From Citricoccus sp. WCRC_4 (lineage in GTDB: Bacteria > Actinomycetota > Actinomycetes > Actinomycetales > Micrococcaceae), in assembly GCA_026645375.1 (NCBI GenBank), contig JAPFFX010000021.1, positions 1 to 25,040 on the forward strand: a stretch of 25,040 nt of DNA. The letters are read 5' to 3'. Made by a program: the position numbers and the translations under genes. Position 1 is the first letter of the stretch. Each line of letters opens with the position of its first letter. The notes beneath the pieces were generated by a model that had not been told where the DNA came from, did no database searches, and saw only the letters and a program-made list of their open reading frames with translations. This document shows positions 8,416 through 17,300 of this stretch, piece after piece.

Positions 8416-8421
8416 TAGAGT
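8416..8421 (+). promoter_or_regulatory. -10 element of lipB (probable leaderless start)
   Basis: TAGAGT is followed by exactly 6 nt and then the ATG of lipB at 8428. That puts the expected transcription start at or next to the start codon, and there is no Shine-Dalgarno. No convincing -35 is visible. Confidence 0.6.
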
Positions 8422-8427
8422 GGACGC

Positions 8428-9171
8428 ATGTCCGCGTCGACCTACCCGCCGTTCCGCGTCCTGGGCCTGTCCCCGGACACCGTTGACTACCAGTGGGCGT
8501 GGGATCTGCAACAGTCGTTGCACGCCGAGGTCGTGGACGGTTCCTCGGCCGGTGCCGTGCTGCTGCTGGAACACACCGCGGTCTACACCGCCGGCAAGCG
8601 CACCGAGCCCGAGGACATGCCCGACGACGACTCGGCCGTGGTCCACGTGGACCGCGGTGGCAAGCTGACCTGGCACGGCCCCGGCCAGCTGGTCTGCTAC
8701 CCGGTGGTCCGGCTCGCCGATCCCGCGGCCGTCCGGGGGTACGTCTGGTTCCTGGAGGAGGTCATCATCCGCACGCTGGCCGGTTATGGCCTGACGGGTG
8801 AACGGGTCGACGGACGCTCTGGAGTCTGGATCCGGGGCGGGGCCGACGCCGAGGGCAGTCCCCTGCCCGACCGCAAGATCGCCGCCATCGGGTTGCGGGT
8901 CAACCACGGGGTCTCCATGCACGGGTTCGCCCTGAACTGCGACAACGACCTGACCCCCTACGACCACATCATCGCCTGCGGCATCACCGACGCCGGTTCC
9001 ACCACCATCTCGGCCGAGACCGGACAGGACGTGTCCCCCGCCGACGTCGTGAGCGCCGTGATGGAGCACTTCGCCGCCCTGGCCCCGGAGCACCTCGCCC
9101 CCGTGTCCCCGGCCCTCCTCGCCGAGGGCGAGGGAATCGACTCCCCCCTGCTGGAAGGAACATCCAAGTGA
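8428..9171 (+). CDS. lipB: octanoyl-ACP:protein octanoyltransferase LipB
   Basis: LipB moves an octanoyl group from acyl carrier protein to the target lysine of lipoyl domains, the first step of lipoate assembly. It has 247 residues. The family motif RGGKLTWHGPGQLVCYP is intact, as are the catalytic Lys150 in DRKIAAIG and Cys184 in IIACGI, and the HGFALNCDNDL segment. It is followed by lipA with a 4-nt GTGA overlap, so the two steps are translationally coupled. The probable substrate, the two-lipoyl-domain E2, is encoded about 2 kb upstream. The start at 8428 is fixed by a -10 element 6 nt upstream, which suggests a leaderless mRNA. Confidence 0.97.
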   Translation: MSASTYPPFRVLGLSPDTVDYQWAWDLQQSLHAEVVDGSSAGAVLLLEHTAVYTAGKRTEPEDMPDDDSAVVHVDRGGKLTWHGPGQLVCYPVVRLADPAAVRGYVWFLEEVIIRTLAGYGLTGERVDGRSGVWIRGGADAEGSPLPDRKIAAIGLRVNHGVSMHGFALNCDNDLTPYDHIIACGITDAGSTTISAETGQDVSPADVVSAVMEHFAALAPEHLAPVSPALLAEGEGIDSPLLEGTSK

Positions 9172-10172
9172 GCGCATCCCCCGACGGCCGCCGACTGCTG
9201 CGCGTCGAGGCCCGGAACTCCGAGGTCCCCGTGGAACGCAAGCCGGACTGGATCAAGGCCAAGGTCGAGATCGGGCCGGAGTACATCCAGCTCAAGAACA
9301 AGGTCAAGTCCTCCGGTCTGCACACCGTGTGTGAGGAGGCCGGCTGCCCGAACATCTTCGAGTGCTGGGAGGACCGGGAGGCCACCTTCCTGATCGGCGG
9401 CGACGTCTGCACCCGCCGCTGTGACTTCTGCGACATCGCCACCGGCCGCCCCAACCCGCTGGACCTGGACGAGCCCCGCCGGGTGGCGGAGAACATCCGC
9501 GAGATGAACCTGCGCTACACCACGGTCACCGGCGTGGCCCGGGACGACCAGAAGGACGGAGCGGCCTGGCTCTACGCCGAGACCATCCGGAAGGTCCACG
9601 AGCTGAACCCGAACACCGGCGTGGAGATCCTGCCCCCGGACTTCGGGGCCGACCCGGCCCTCGTCCAGGTCGTCTTCGACGCCCGGCCGGAGGTATTCGC
9701 CCATAACCTGGAGACCGTGCCGCGGATCTTCAAGCGCATCCGCCCGGCGTTCACCTACGAGAAGTCCCTGCGCGTGCTGACCATGGCCAAGGCCGACGGG
9801 CTCCTCACCAAGTCCAACCTGATCCTGGGCATGGGCGAGGAGGACCACGAGATCGACCAGGCGCTGCTGGACCTGCACGAGGCCGGTTGCGACATCATCA
9901 CGATCACCCAGTACGTGCGTCCGTCCAAGCTGCATCACCCGATCGACCGCTGGGTCAAGCCGCAGGAATTCGTGCACTGGTCCGACCGGGCCGAGGAGAT
10001 CGGCTTCGCCGGTGTGATGGCCGGCCCGCTGGTCCGGTCCTCCTACCGGGCCGGCCGGCTGTACGCCTCGGCCATGCGCAAGCTCGGACGGCCCATGCCC
10101 GAGCACCTCGCGCACATCGAGGACAACGGCACCACGCGGCAGGAGGCCGCAACCCTGCTCGCCGGCCGGTAG
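9168..10172 (+). CDS. lipA: lipoyl synthase LipA (radical SAM)
   Basis: Radical-SAM enzyme that inserts two sulfur atoms into octanoyl-lysine to give lipoyl-lysine. It has 334 residues, typical length. The radical-SAM cluster cysteines are C81, C85 and C88 (CTRRCDFC). The sacrificial auxiliary cluster is C55, C60 and C66 (CEEAGCPNIFEC). The C-terminal RSSY serine motif that ligates the auxiliary cluster is present. The GTG start overlaps the lipB stop in a GTGA junction. Together with lipB this forms the endogenous lipoylation pathway; no LplA-type scavenging ligase is seen in this window. Confidence 0.98.
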   Translation: MSASPDGRRLLRVEARNSEVPVERKPDWIKAKVEIGPEYIQLKNKVKSSGLHTVCEEAGCPNIFECWEDREATFLIGGDVCTRRCDFCDIATGRPNPLDLDEPRRVAENIREMNLRYTTVTGVARDDQKDGAAWLYAETIRKVHELNPNTGVEILPPDFGADPALVQVVFDARPEVFAHNLETVPRIFKRIRPAFTYEKSLRVLTMAKADGLLTKSNLILGMGEEDHEIDQALLDLHEAGCDIITITQYVRPSKLHHPIDRWVKPQEFVHWSDRAEEIGFAGVMAGPLVRSSYRAGRLYASAMRKLGRPMPEHLAHIEDNGTTRQEAATLLAGR

Positions 10173-10185
10173 ACTTAGGGCCACT

Positions 10186-11007
10186 ATGGCCAAGAGCACA
10201 GATTCCGCAACATCCTCGTCCTCGACCCGTGACGCCCTGAAGGCGGTCAAGGCCGCCCAGCGTGAGCGCCGCCTGCAGGAGCGCGCCAGCGCCAAGGCGA
10301 ACAAGGCCGAGAACAGGGCACGGAAGAAGGCCACCAAGAAGCCCGGCGTCTTCAAGCAGATGGGCGAGGTCTTCTCCATGACCCGTGCCCACGACCCCAA
10401 GGTCGTGCTGTGGATGTCGCTGGCCTTCGTCGGTGCCCTGGTGATCGGCCTCGTCGTCGGCCTGCTCCTGGACAACTGGATCACCTGGCTGCTCATCGCC
10501 ATCCCCTTCGGCCTGCTGGCCGCCGTGATCATCATGAACCGGATGGCCGAGCGCGCAGCCTTCGCCCGCATCGACGGCCGCCCCGGGGCTGCCGGCGCGG
10601 CCCTGTCCACCCTGCGCCGCGGCTGGATCATCCCCGAACAGCCCGTCGCGGTGAGCCCCAAGACCCAGGACGCGGTCTTCCGCGCGGTGGGCCGCCCCGG
10701 TGTGGTGCTCATCACCGAGGGTCCGACCAACCGCGTCCGTCCGCTGGTGGAGAAGGAACGCCGCAACATGCAGCGCTTCCTGCCCAACGTGCCGATCCAG
10801 GTCCTCGCGACCGGGCACGGGGAGGGTCAGGTCGAGCTCCAGGACCTGGCCAAGACGCTCAAGCGCATGAAGAAGACCCTGACCAAGCAGGAGGTCCAGG
10901 CCGTGGACAAGCGCCTGGCGGCGCTGGGTTCCGCGAAGATGCCGATCCCGAAGGGTATCGATCCCTACCGCGCCCGGCCGGACCGTAAGTCGATGCGCGG
11001 CCGCTAG
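10186..11007 (+). CDS. DUF4191 family membrane protein
   Basis: A 273-residue protein recognised as the actinobacterial DUF4191 family, found beside lipA in many actinomycetes; function unknown. The first ~70 residues are very basic (clusters such as ARKKATKKP) and are followed by two membrane helices at about 73-94 and 100-117. The remaining ~150 residues are probably cytoplasmic, with strands around VGRPGVVLITEGPTNRVRPL and a Lys-rich stretch at about 225-245 (LKRMKKTLTKQ). It starts 13 nt after lipA. A TAGACT hexamer overlaps the lipA stop (10170-10175), so it may also have its own promoter with a very short leader. Convergent with the RDD gene. Confidence 0.85.
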   Translation: MAKSTDSATSSSSTRDALKAVKAAQRERRLQERASAKANKAENRARKKATKKPGVFKQMGEVFSMTRAHDPKVVLWMSLAFVGALVIGLVVGLLLDNWITWLLIAIPFGLLAAVIIMNRMAERAAFARIDGRPGAAGAALSTLRRGWIIPEQPVAVSPKTQDAVFRAVGRPGVVLITEGPTNRVRPLVEKERRNMQRFLPNVPIQVLATGHGEGQVELQDLAKTLKRMKKTLTKQEVQAVDKRLAALGSAKMPIPKGIDPYRARPDRKSMRGR

Positions 11008-11013
11008 GCTCCT

Positions 11014-11052
11014 GGCCCCGGACCGAGGGGCCGCGTGTCCCGAGGTCCGGGG
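11014..11052. terminator. nested inverted repeats in a convergent gap
   Basis: CCCCGGACC (11016-11024) pairs perfectly with GGTCCGGGG (11044-11052) around a 19-nt loop. An alternative small hairpin uses GGCCCC (11014-11019) and GGGGCC (11027-11032). It lies between the ends of the DUF4191 and RDD genes, the right place for a bidirectional terminator. There is no T-run, which is common in actinomycetes. Confidence 0.5.
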
Positions 11053-11080
11053 AGCCCGCACGTCCGGGTTCCGGGGAACC

Positions 11081-11638
11081 TCACATCCGGATCTGGACGG
11101 TTCCGGCGGCCCGGTCGTGCAGTCCGCGCCCGTCGCCGTCGATCACCAGCGGGGGGACGATCAGGCAGAGCAGCACCGTCCTCAGCAGGGCCTTGGGCAG
11201 GCCGGTCATGGCGCCGCCCACGCGAACGACCTGGATCCGGACCAGGCGCTTGCCGATCGTGGTGCCCAGCAGGCCCACGCCAAGCACCTGCAGGACGACG
11301 AAGAGGCCCAGTGTCACGAGGCTGTGCCCCTGGAACCACACGTTGGACACCATGGCGGGGATGAACCAGTCGATGACCAGGGCCAGCACCCGCCGGCCCC
11401 ATCCGGCCATCGCGGTCGGCCCCTCCTGCGCCAGTCCGAGCCGTTCCCCGGGCCACTTGCCGAGCTGTCCGGCCCGTTCGGTTCCCCCGACCCAGCCGGC
11501 CATGTCCCGCCGGGTGATGAGTCGCTCGTCCGCAGGACCCGCAGCGGGCCCCGGCCGTTCGTCACGGGGCTTTCCGGACGGCCCCGTCGAGGAGACGCCT
11601 GCGCCGGCGGAGGACCTGTTCTTCTTGGATCGAGCCAC
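11081..11638 (-). CDS. RDD family membrane protein
   Basis: A 185-residue protein. The first ~78 residues are hydrophilic and Gly/Pro/Arg-rich, followed by the RDD-type membrane core: helices at about 82-100, 106-127 and 150-166, with the family's Arg and Asp positions in GRRVLALVIDW and GRGLHDRAAGT near the C-terminus. The family is described as membrane proteins, in some cases transporters; the role of this one is unknown. The start is GTG at 11638. TAGAGT at 11645-11650 (read on the minus strand) ends 6 nt before it and there is no Shine-Dalgarno, so the message is probably leaderless. Divergent from glnA1, sharing the intergenic region that carries the GlnR-like site. Confidence 0.85.
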   Translation of the reverse strand: MARSKKNRSSAGAGVSSTGPSGKPRDERPGPAAGPADERLITRRDMAGWVGGTERAGQLGKWPGERLGLAQEGPTAMAGWGRRVLALVIDWFIPAMVSNVWFQGHSLVTLGLFVVLQVLGVGLLGTTIGKRLVRIQVVRVGGAMTGLPKALLRTVLLCLIVPPLVIDGDGRGLHDRAAGTVQIRM

Positions 11639-11644
11639 CGTTCC

Positions 11645-11650
11645 ACTCTA
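11645..11650 (-). promoter_or_regulatory. -10 element of the RDD gene (probable leaderless start)
   Basis: On the minus strand this reads TAGAGT, followed by 6 nt and the GTG start at 11638. It has the same hexamer and spacing as lipB. No Shine-Dalgarno can fit. Confidence 0.6.
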
Positions 11651-11722
11651 CCGAGTCAGCACGTCCGCGTCCGCCCGCCACCGCGTGGAGGGCCACCTCG
11701 GTCCCCGGTGTACGCGGGCCGT

Positions 11723-11760
11723 GTTACACGCCCGAAACACGTCCGTCACCGATGCTTCAC
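11723..11760 (+). promoter_or_regulatory. GlnR-type operator upstream of glnA1
   Basis: Four half-sites with constant 6-nt spacing: GTTAC (11723), GAAAC (11734), GTCAC (11745) and TTCAC (11756). The consensus I recall for actinobacterial GlnR is gTnAC-n6-GaAAC-n6-GtnAC-n6-GAAAC; the first three half-sites fit and the last is degenerate. The block ends 10 nt before the TAAGGT -10 at 11771-11776, overlapping the -35 position. This suggests nitrogen-status control of glnA1. GlnR itself is not encoded in the window. Confidence 0.7.
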
Positions 11761-11770
11761 GGCTTGCCGA

Positions 11771-11776
11771 TAAGGT
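11771..11776 (+). promoter_or_regulatory. -10 element of glnA1
   Basis: TAAGGT lies 36 nt before the glnA1 ATG. No recognisable -35 hexamer is present; that position is occupied by the GlnR-like site, consistent with an activator- or repressor-dependent promoter. Confidence 0.5.
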
Positions 11777-11812
11777 GAACCCATTCGCAACGATCCACCG
11801 AGGAGCGCCCGC

Positions 11813-13237
11813 ATGTTCACTTCCGTCCAGGAAGCCCTGCAGTTCATCCAGGAGGAGGACATCGTCTTCGTCGATGTCCGCTTCACCGACCTGCCCGGGG
11901 TCCAGCAGCACTTCAACCTGCCGGCCAAGGCCGTGGACGAGGACTTCTTCACCGATGGCCAGCTCTTCGACGGCTCGTCCATCCGTGGATTCCAGGGCAT
12001 CGCCGAGTCCGACATGCAGCTGATCCCGGACGTGGCCACCGCCTATGTCGACCCCTTCCGGGTCGAGAAGACCCTGGTCATGAACTTCTCCATCGTCAAC
12101 CCGCGGACCGGTGAGCCGTACCACCGCGACCCCCGCGGGGTCGCCCAGCGTGCCGAGGAGTACCTGGCCTCCACCGGTATCGCCGACACGGCGAACTTCG
12201 CCTCCGAGGCCGAGTTCTTCATCTTCGAGGACGTCCGCTACCAGTCCACGCCCAACCACAGCTTCTACTCGGTCGATTCCGACGAGGCCTGGTGGAACTC
12301 CGGCCGCGCCGAGGACGGTGGCAACCTCTCCCACAAGACCGGTGTCAAGGGCGGGTACTTCCCCGTCTCCCCGGTCGACAAGCAGGCCGACCTGCGCGAC
12401 GCGATCTGCGTGGCCCTGGACGAGGTGGGCCTGGAGGTCGAGCGGTCCCACCACGAGGTCGGTGCAGCCGGCCAGGCGGAGATCAACTACCGCTTCAACA
12501 CGCTGACCCACGCGGCCGACGACCTGCAGAAGTTCAAGTACGTCGTGAAGAACACGGCGGATGCCTTCGGCAAGACCGCGACCTTCATGCCGAAGCCCGT
12601 GTTCGGTGACAACGGCTCGGGCATGCACTGCCACCAGTCGCTGTGGAACGCCGGTGAGCCGCTGTTCTACGACGAGAAGGGCTATGCCAACCTCTCGGAC
12701 ACCGCCCGCTGGTACATCGGCGGCCTGTTGAAGCACGCCTCTGCCATCCTGGCGTTCACCAACCCGACGGTGAACTCCTACCGGCGTCTCGTGAAGGGCT
12801 TCGAGGCCCCGATCAACATGGTGTACTCGCAGGGCAACCGCTCGGCGGCCATCCGCATCCCGATCACCGGTTCCAACCCGAAGGCCAAGCGCCTCGAGTT
12901 CCGGGCCCCGGACCCCTCCAGCAACCCGTACCTGGCCTTCGCCGCCCAGCTGATGGCCGGCCTGGACGGCATCCGAAACCGGATCGAGCCGGCCGAGCCG
13001 ATCGACAAGGACCTCTACGAGCTGCCCGCCGAGGAGGCCGCGACCATCCAGAAGGCGCCGGCCTCACTGGAGGAGGCCCTGCGCGCACTGGAGGACGACC
13101 ACGAGTTCCTCCTGGCCGGTGACGTCTTCACCGAGGACCTCATCGAGGCCTGGATCTCCTACAAGCGTGAGCACGAGATCCTGCCGCTGTCGATCCGCCC
13201 GAACCCCTACGAGTTCGAGCTGTACTACGGCGTCTGA
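11813..13237 (+). CDS. glnA: glutamine synthetase type I, adenylylatable (GlnA1)
   Basis: Makes glutamine from glutamate, ammonia and ATP, the main ammonia-assimilation step. It has 474 residues, as expected of the GSI-beta class. Visible signatures are DGSSIRGF (about 50), the metal/glutamate region ASEAEFFIF, the ATP-binding segment KPVFGDNGSGMHCHQSLW and NRSAAIRIP. The adenylylation motif LYELPAEE places the modifiable tyrosine at residue 402. Its cognate modifying enzyme, GlnE, is encoded at 14342-17491. The start is ATG at 11813 with AGGAG 7 nt upstream. It is preceded by a GlnR-like operator and followed by a very strong hairpin, so it is probably a single-gene transcript under both transcriptional and post-translational nitrogen control. 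Confidence 0.98.
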   Translation: MFTSVQEALQFIQEEDIVFVDVRFTDLPGVQQHFNLPAKAVDEDFFTDGQLFDGSSIRGFQGIAESDMQLIPDVATAYVDPFRVEKTLVMNFSIVNPRTGEPYHRDPRGVAQRAEEYLASTGIADTANFASEAEFFIFEDVRYQSTPNHSFYSVDSDEAWWNSGRAEDGGNLSHKTGVKGGYFPVSPVDKQADLRDAICVALDEVGLEVERSHHEVGAAGQAEINYRFNTLTHAADDLQKFKYVVKNTADAFGKTATFMPKPVFGDNGSGMHCHQSLWNAGEPLFYDEKGYANLSDTARWYIGGLLKHASAILAFTNPTVNSYRRLVKGFEAPINMVYSQGNRSAAIRIPITGSNPKAKRLEFRAPDPSSNPYLAFAAQLMAGLDGIRNRIEPAEPIDKDLYELPAEEAATIQKAPASLEEALRALEDDHEFLLAGDVFTEDLIEAWISYKREHEILPLSIRPNPYEFELYYGV

Positions 13238-13253
13238 TCCTCGACCGCATCTG

Positions 13254-13291
13254 GCCGACGCCGGGGGGAATAGATTCCCCCCGGCGTCGGC
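13254..13291 (+). terminator. perfect 18-bp hairpin after glnA1
   Basis: The left arm 13254-13271 is exactly complementary to the right arm 13274-13291, with only AG between them; in practice the central A/T pairs form the loop. The lower stem is almost all G/C, including six consecutive G-C pairs. It starts 16 nt after the glnA1 stop. There is no T-run, but the stability makes it a clear terminator or 3'-end protector. Confidence 0.85.
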
Positions 13292-13327
13292 TGTGCCTGA
13301 GCGAAGTCCCCTCGTGAAAGGCCCCTC

Positions 13328-14314
13328 GTGAGCTATCCCCTGTCGATCCTCGACCTGTCCACCGTCCTGCCCGACCAGCCCGTCGCCGAGGCGGTGGCGG
13401 CCAGCGTGGCCCTGGCCCGGGCGGCCGAGGAGCAGGGGTTCGCCCGGATCTGGTTCGCCGAGCACCACAATTTCCCCTCGATCGCGTCCTCGGCCACCTC
13501 GGTGCTGATCGCCCACGTCGCCGCGAACACCTCCAGCATCCGCCTGGGTGCCGGTGGCATCATGCTCCCCAACCACTCCCCGCTGGTGATCGCCGAGCAG
13601 TTCGGTACCCTGGCCGAGATCCACCCGGGCCGGATCGACCTGGGGCTGGGGCGGGCGCCGGGGACGGACCAGCGGACCATGATGGCCCTGCGGCGCGAGC
13701 CCTCGGCGGCCGACACGTTCCCCCGGGACATCAAGGAGCTGCAGGGCTACCTCAAGGGTGAGTCGATGATCCCCGGGGTCGATGCCTATCCGGGCAAGGG
13801 GACCGACGTCCCGCTGTTCGTCCTCGGCTCCTCCCAGTACGGGGCCCAGCTCGCGGCCGCCCTGGGCCTCGGGTACGCCTTCGCCTCGCACTTCGCCCCG
13901 CAGATGCTCGAGCACGCCGCCCGGCTCTACCGGGAGTCGTTCGAGCCGTCCGAGGACTACCCGGAACCGCACTTCATCGCCGCGCTGAACGTCATCGCCG
14001 CCGATACCGCCGAGGAGGCCCAGCAGCAGTTCGAGCTCTCCCAGCGGTTCCGCATCCGGCAGATGCTCGGCCGGGGACGGGATCTCACCGAGGACGAGGT
14101 CACCATGCTGATGCACTCCCCCGCCGCGGAACAGGTGCTGTCGATGACCAAGTACACGGCCGTCGGCACCGTCGAGACCGTCCGGGACTACCTGGACCGG
14201 TTCAGGGAGCGCGTCCAGGCCGACGAGCTGATCATCACCAACGCCGCCCCCGACCTCGAGGCCCGGCACCGGACCCTGCAGCTGCTCGGGGAGAACGTCA
14301 TGGCCCGCGGCTGA
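13328..14314 (+). CDS. LLM-class flavin-dependent oxidoreductase
   Basis: Luciferase-like (bacterial-luciferase-fold) flavin oxidoreductase of 328 residues; such enzymes use FMN or F420, and the cofactor cannot be decided here. Family features include the N-terminal barrel start PLSILDLSTVLP, FARIWFAEHHNFP (about 37-50), IRLGAGGIMLPNHSPLVIAEQF (about 72-93), and PGRIDLGLGRAPGTDQ. It resembles the MsnO8/YhbW-like subgroup; the substrate is unknown. The start is GTG at 13328 with GAAAGG 6 nt upstream. It sits between glnA1, from which it is insulated by a strong hairpin, and glnE, convergent with a 27-nt gap. Nothing links it functionally to nitrogen control apart from position. Confidence 0.9.
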   Translation: MSYPLSILDLSTVLPDQPVAEAVAASVALARAAEEQGFARIWFAEHHNFPSIASSATSVLIAHVAANTSSIRLGAGGIMLPNHSPLVIAEQFGTLAEIHPGRIDLGLGRAPGTDQRTMMALRREPSAADTFPRDIKELQGYLKGESMIPGVDAYPGKGTDVPLFVLGSSQYGAQLAAALGLGYAFASHFAPQMLEHAARLYRESFEPSEDYPEPHFIAALNVIAADTAEEAQQQFELSQRFRIRQMLGRGRDLTEDEVTMLMHSPAAEQVLSMTKYTAVGTVETVRDYLDRFRERVQADELIITNAAPDLEARHRTLQLLGENVMARG

Positions 14315-14341
14315 ACCGCCGGCCCGGGGCGGCGACCCGGT

Positions 14342-17300
14342 TCAGGCACCGTAGAAGTGCTTCTCGAACACCTGGCGCGCGTGCCGGGTGCACCGGAGGT
14401 AGTCCTCCTCCAGCCGGGCGGCATTACCGGGCTCGTAGCCGCACCACCGGGCGATGGCCTCCAGCTCCTGGCGCTTGGTCGGCAGCACGTCCGAGTTCTT
14501 GCCGGACCACACCACGATGCCGGAGCGGATCCTCGAGGCCAGCTGCCACGCTCGGTGCAGCACCTCGCCGTCCTCTGCCGGCAGCAGGCCCTCTGTCACC
14601 AGCGCCTCCAGCGCGGACATCGTCCCGGTCGTCCGCAGCGAGGCGCGGGTGTCCGCGTGCTGCAGCTGCAGGGTCTGGACGAGCCACTCGACATCGGACA
14701 ACCCGCCCCGGCCGAGCTTGAGGTGCCGGGCGGGGTCCGCGCCCCGCGGCAGCCGCTCGGACTCCACCCGTGCCTTGATCCGGCGGATCTCCCGGATGGC
14801 AGACGGACCGGGATCCCCGGCATAGCGCACAGAGTCGGCCCAGGCGGTGAAGTCCCCGGCGAGTCCGGGATCGCCGGCGATCGCCCGGGCCCTCAGCAGG
14901 GCCTGGACCTCCCACGTGTCTGCCCAGCGCCGGTAGTACTCCTGGTAGGACTCCAGGGACCGGGCCAGCGGCCCCTTCTTGCCCTCGGGACGGAGATCGG
15001 CGTCCACGATGAGTGGCCGCTCGGCCAGCACCGGCGGCCGGCAGGGCTTGTGCAGCAATGAGGTCACCTGCTTGGCCAGCTCCACGGCCTGCCGCTGTGC
15101 GGCGTCATGGTCTGCGCCGGGCCGGGGACGGTGGACGAACATCACGTCCAGGTCCGAGCCGTACCCGATCTCCCGGCCGCCCTGGCGGCCCATGGCCACC
15201 AGGAGCAGGTCCGTGAGTTCACCGGCCTCGTCCTGGCGGGCCTCGGGGTGGCCGAACATCGTGTTCTCGGCCACGTGCAGGGCACCGAGGATGGCGGCCC
15301 GGTCCGCGTCGGAGAGCGCATGCCCGACGGCGTCCTGGTCCAGCAGTCCGGAGGCGTCGGCGATCGCGGTGCGCAGGATCTCGCGCTGCCTGATCAACCG
15401 GATCTGCCGCATCGCCTCGTCGCCGTCCGGGTGGCGGGCCATCTTGGCCCGGATCTCCTGCCACTGCGCCTCGAACGGCATCGGCTGCAGTTCACGGTCC
15501 CGGCCCAGCCAGGCCGCGGCCTCGGGCAGGTGCTCGAGCATGTCGCTGATGTAGGAGGAGGAGGACAGCACGTGGCACAACCGCTCCGCCGCCGCGGAGG
15601 AGTCCCGGAGCATCCCCAGGAACCAGGGTGAGGAGCCGAGGGACTCGGACAGCCTCCGGAAGGCGAGCAGTCCGCCGTCGGGGTCCGGTCCGTTGGCCAG
15701 CCAGCCGAGCATGACCGGCAGCAGCTGCCGCTGGAGGGAGGCGCGCCGGGACACGCCCGTGGTGAGCGCCTCGATGTGCCGCAGGGCGCCCGCCGGGTCC
15801 AGGTATCCCAGGGCCGAGAGCCGCTCGGCCACCGCCACCGGGGTGAGGCGGACCTCCTCGGCGGACAGGGCCGCCGTCGTGGACAGCAGCGGACGGTAGA
15901 AGATCTTCTCGTGCAGGGCCCGCACGTCCTTGCGGGTCCGCTTCCACACTGCCGTGAGCGCCTCGGCGTCGGACGGACCCGGCTCTCCCGGGCCCCGGGA
16001 GGCGCGGGCCAGCACCCACCGGGCGCGGGGGCGGTCCGGCATGAGGTGCGTGCGGCGCAGGTGTACCAGCTGGATGCGGTGCTCCAGCAGGCGCAGGAAC
16101 CGGTAGGCCGCCGCGAAGGACTGGGCGTCCTTGCGGCCGATGTAGGAGCGCCGTTCCAGGGCACGGATGGCACTCTGGGTGTTGCGGACCCGCACGGAGT
16201 CCTCGGTCTTGCCATGGACCAGCTGCAGCAGCTGCACCGTGAACTCGACGTCCCGGAGCCCGCCGGAGCCCAGCTTGATCTCACGGTCCCGGTCCTGGTG
16301 CGCGATGTTGTCCAGCACGCGGCGGCGCATGCCCTGGACGGACGCCACGAAGCCCTCTCGTTCGGAGCTCGTCCACACCAGGGGCCAGATCGCGTCGATG
16401 TACTCCTGGCCCAGCTCCGGCGGTCCGGCGATCGGCCGGGCCTTGAGCAGGGCCTGGAACTCCCAGGTGTGGGCCCAACGGCGGTAGTACTCGGCGTGGG
16501 AATCCACCGTGCGGGACAGCGCCCCGTCCTTGCCCTCGGGACGCAGGTTGGCGTCCACCTCCCACAGTCCCGGTTCGGGCGCCGCCGCGGTGACGTACCG
16601 GGAGATCCCGGCGGCCAGGGCGGTGGCGATGGTCGCCGACCGGTGCCCGTCGGCCAGGGCCGAGGAGTGGACGAAGATCACGTCCACGTCCGAGATGTAG
16701 TTCAGCTCCCGGGCCCCGCACTTGCCCATGCCGATGACCGCCAGGCTGACGCTCTGCGCGTCCTCGCCGTACTGCTCGACGGCGTCCGCGCGGGACACCG
16801 CCAGACCCGCCTCGATCGCGGCGCCGGCCAGGTCGGACAGCCAGGCAGAGACCTTCGGCTGGATGCCCTGGGGATCCGGGTCGGTCAGGTCCTGCAGCGC
16901 CAGGGCCGCCAGCTGGCGGCGGTACGCGATGCGCAGCGCGGCGGCTGCCTCCTTGCCCCGCAGCCCGGCCACCGGCTCCGGGACCGAGGGATCCGCCTCC
17001 ACGGCGGCCAGCAGCAGGTCCCGGAGGGGGGCGGTGTCGGCGTCGAGTCCCTCCGGGCCGAGGACGGGGGCCGTGGCCGCCGCCTGCATGGGGTCGGTGA
17101 GCAGGTCGACGTGGTCCGGGCGGCGGATCAGGAACTCCCCCAGCGCTTCCGAGGACCCCAGCAGTCGAGCCAGGGCCAGGGACCGGTCGGCGTCGTGCAG
17201 GACGGCCACCGCCCCCGGAGCCCGGTCCAGGAGGCGGACCAGGAGGATCAGGGCCTGGTCGGGGTCCGGGGCGTCGGTCAGGATCCCGAGCAGCGCCTCG

